A DNA stretch of 64,000 nucleotides from Alnus glutinosa (taxonomy: Eukaryota; Streptophyta; Magnoliopsida; Fagales; Betulaceae). Shown one piece after another: positions 62,260-64,000 of the stretch. Numbering within the stretch: position 1 is the stretch's first letter; every line of letters begins with the position of its first letter. Location of the stretch: contig NC_084887.1 of assembly GCF_958979055.1 (NCBI RefSeq), positions 24,611,044-24,675,043 of the forward strand, read 5' to 3'. A program made the translations under genes and the position numbers. A model generated the notes under the pieces. The model saw nothing but the letters and a program-made list of their open reading frames with translations. It ran no database searches and had not been told where the DNA came from.

Positions 62260-63100
62260 GATATATTATATTTCGCTATATTTAAAACCTTCCATATTAC
62301 TTTGTGAGAATATTCTAAAATACATTCATATATAGGAAAATATTCTACAGTATATTTCAATCGGTAAATAGGTTTGCACTAGCCCACCCACAAAATACAA
62401 TAATCCAACTGTTTATTTCGTAGGCTCCATGGATCTACACTACACTATGAGCAAAAGCTCCATTGAAGAAGCATTTTTTTTTTTTTTTTTTGGCTCAGAT
62501 CCATTTATCAACCAATATCTCAGCAAGAGAGAAGCATTTAATGTGGAGCTTAATGACATCACAAAATCCAAACATTATTTGGGCATGTTTGGATAATACT
62601 TGTTTATTATTTTTCAAAAATATGTTTGGGTTTTTTTTTAAATTAAAATTCTATTAAAGTTTTATTAAATTTTTTAAATTTTATTTTAGGTTCTTTAAAT
62701 CACCCAAACATAATTTTAAAAAATAATTTTTTTAAAATTATACTTGGGTGATTTAAAGAACAAAAAATAATTTTTTTTTTTTTTTCAGCATTCACAATTT
62801 TAAATATAATAACATATAATAAAATATAATACAAAAAAATCAGACACCCAATCGAGCCTGAAATATCACAATCAATTTGAAGGTGAAGAAGAGTACTCTT
62901 AAAAGACCATTCCAAGTGGAGGCTCCATAATAGCCCAACTGATGATGGATTAACAAATAAATAACTAAAGATTATAAATTAATTTCCCAACTTATCCTGC
63001 CTTCCAAAACTGACATGATAATTAAAGGAACTTCCTTCAATCGAAAAAAAAAAAACCAAATAATACAAGCTAAGGAGTCATACATAAAACTGAAAATATA
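62260..63100. other. AT-rich intergenic DNA
   Basis: No supported gene. A short inverted phrase, AATCACCCAAACATAATTTT facing AATTATACTTGGGTGATTTA (62,698-62,757), could form a small hairpin. Confidence 0.45.
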
Positions 63101-63102
63101 TA

Positions 63103-63284
63103 GAGAAATAATTCCTACACTAATTTCTCACAACAGCCCTACAACAAGTTAACGTGGCTGGTAATATTTTATTATTTGTTTTGCTTTGTTTTGTTTTCTT
63201 TTTGTAAAAAAGTAATAAAATATTACCAGCCACGTCAGCTTGTTGTGGGGCTGTTATGAAAAATAAGTGTAGGGATCATTTCTC
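63103..63284. repeat. Long near-perfect hairpin, 72-bp arms and 38-nt loop
   Basis: Arms 63,103-63,174 and 63,213-63,284 are reverse complements with only scattered mismatches (for example CAACAAGTTAACGTGGCTGG against CCAGCCACGTCAGCTTGTTG). The loop is T-rich. It has the size of a MITE or a small-RNA precursor. Flanks are TATATA-rich on both sides, compatible with a TA-type duplication. Confidence 0.85.
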
Positions 63285-63489
63285 AAATATATATATTCCT
63301 TAAACTGAACTTAGGGAAGAGGTACGTAAGTTGGTGAGTCGGTGACATACATATCAGCCAAAAGATGTGACTTGTAGACTAGGAAACTTTATTAAAAGAC
63401 ACCCTAAATATATATATATGATTGTAAATTCATTAGTCATAAGTACATGTGACTATTTCATCTCAGATTTTTTTTTTTTTTATTATTAT

Positions 63490-64000
63490 TTTTAGATTAA
63501 ATACAGTTTTTACCCTTGAATTTTGAAAATTTTATTTTTTAGTACCTGAGTTTTAATTCGTATCATATAGATGGTAATTTTATTTTGGGAAAAAGACCAG
63601 ATTAGTACCTCAGTCAAGTTTTCTGTTCAAAAACTAATGGCCCAAGGGTTGACACGTGTTTTAATATAAAAAATAAAAAATAAAAATCTTTAAAAACTTT
63701 AAAAACAAATGATAAAAAAAGAAAAAGAAAAAGAAAAAGAAAAAGAAAAAAAGAAAAGAAAAGGGGTGGCCTATTTTGGCCAAGGGGGTGGCTGACCGGT
63801 TTGAGGTGGCCGAAAAAAAAAAAATCCAAAAAAAAAAAATTCAAGGGTTTTGGCCCTTGGGGGTGGCCAAACCACCACCAAGGGCCACGGGGTGGTTCGG
63901 CTTTTCAATTTTTTTTTTTTAATTTTTTAATTAATTTTTAAAATTTTTTATTTTTTAGTTTTTATATTAAGACACGTGTCAACCCTCAGGGGTTGACACA
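63490..64000. mobile_element. Foldback element cut by the right edge of the window
   Basis: The left arm includes CCCAAGGGTTGACACGTGTT (63,641-63,660) and the window ends in its inverse, GACACGTGTCAACCC then TCAGGGGTTGACACA. The core (63,760-63,900) has the GGGGTGGCC / GGTGGCCAAACCACC vocabulary of the elements at 4,889 and 17,754. The right arm continues beyond the window. Confidence 0.65.

Overview
The window is nuclear DNA of a flowering plant, almost certainly a eudicot and probably a rosid tree. It is very AT-rich. It carries spliced genes with GT-AG introns, plant-only gene families (R2R3-MYB, PLS-class PPR, pectin methylesterase inhibitors), and a dense mix of plant LINE, LTR, TRIM, SINE and MITE sequences. 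The species cannot be named from the sequence alone. Only about five intact protein genes are visible; most of the rest is transposon-derived or featureless AT-rich DNA. || Layout. 1-7,300: no convincing gene; weak exon-like fragments near 1.5-2.15 kb, an LTR-like stretch, two hAT-type MITEs with target-site duplications, a foldback element and a decayed copia-type gag fragment. 7,894-9,414 (-): a two-exon R2R3-MYB gene. 9.5-18.5 kb: MITEs, a reverse-strand LINE remnant, and a nested pile of inverted-repeat elements. 18,767-24,642 (+): an eight-exon UMP/CMP-kinase-type nucleotide kinase with LINE debris in its two long introns. 27,322-28,938 (+): an intronless PPR-E gene that looks like OTP70, flanked on both sides by related Stowaway-like MITEs. 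34,049-34,642 (+) and 41,562-42,161 (-): two intact secreted PMEI-family genes, with a third, gutted copy at 51,889-52,222. || The order nucleotide kinase, OTP70-like PPR, PMEI, PMEI matches, from memory, the Arabidopsis chromosome 4 block At4g25280-At4g25270-At4g25260-At4g25250, so this is probably a conserved gene neighbourhood inflated by transposons. The genes do not form a pathway: one makes nucleotide diphosphates, one likely acts on plastid RNA, the PMEIs act in the cell wall, and the MYB is a transcription factor. || The accessory DNA is the richest part. It includes a 1.6-kb Mutator-like element with ~185-bp inverted ends and a flanking direct repeat (43,635-45,249), an internally deleted minus-strand gypsy element with two ~440-bp LTRs and a 5-bp duplication (52,658-54,209), a miniature TRIM (39,217-39,542), a nearly full-length dead L1-type LINE (56,164-61,656) whose stop codons are nearly all explained by C-to-T or G-to-A change, a tRNA-derived SINE head, several nested insertions, and two compact hairpins that could give rise to small RNAs. 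No CRISPR, operon or prokaryotic feature is present, and I did not find a clearly new protein system.
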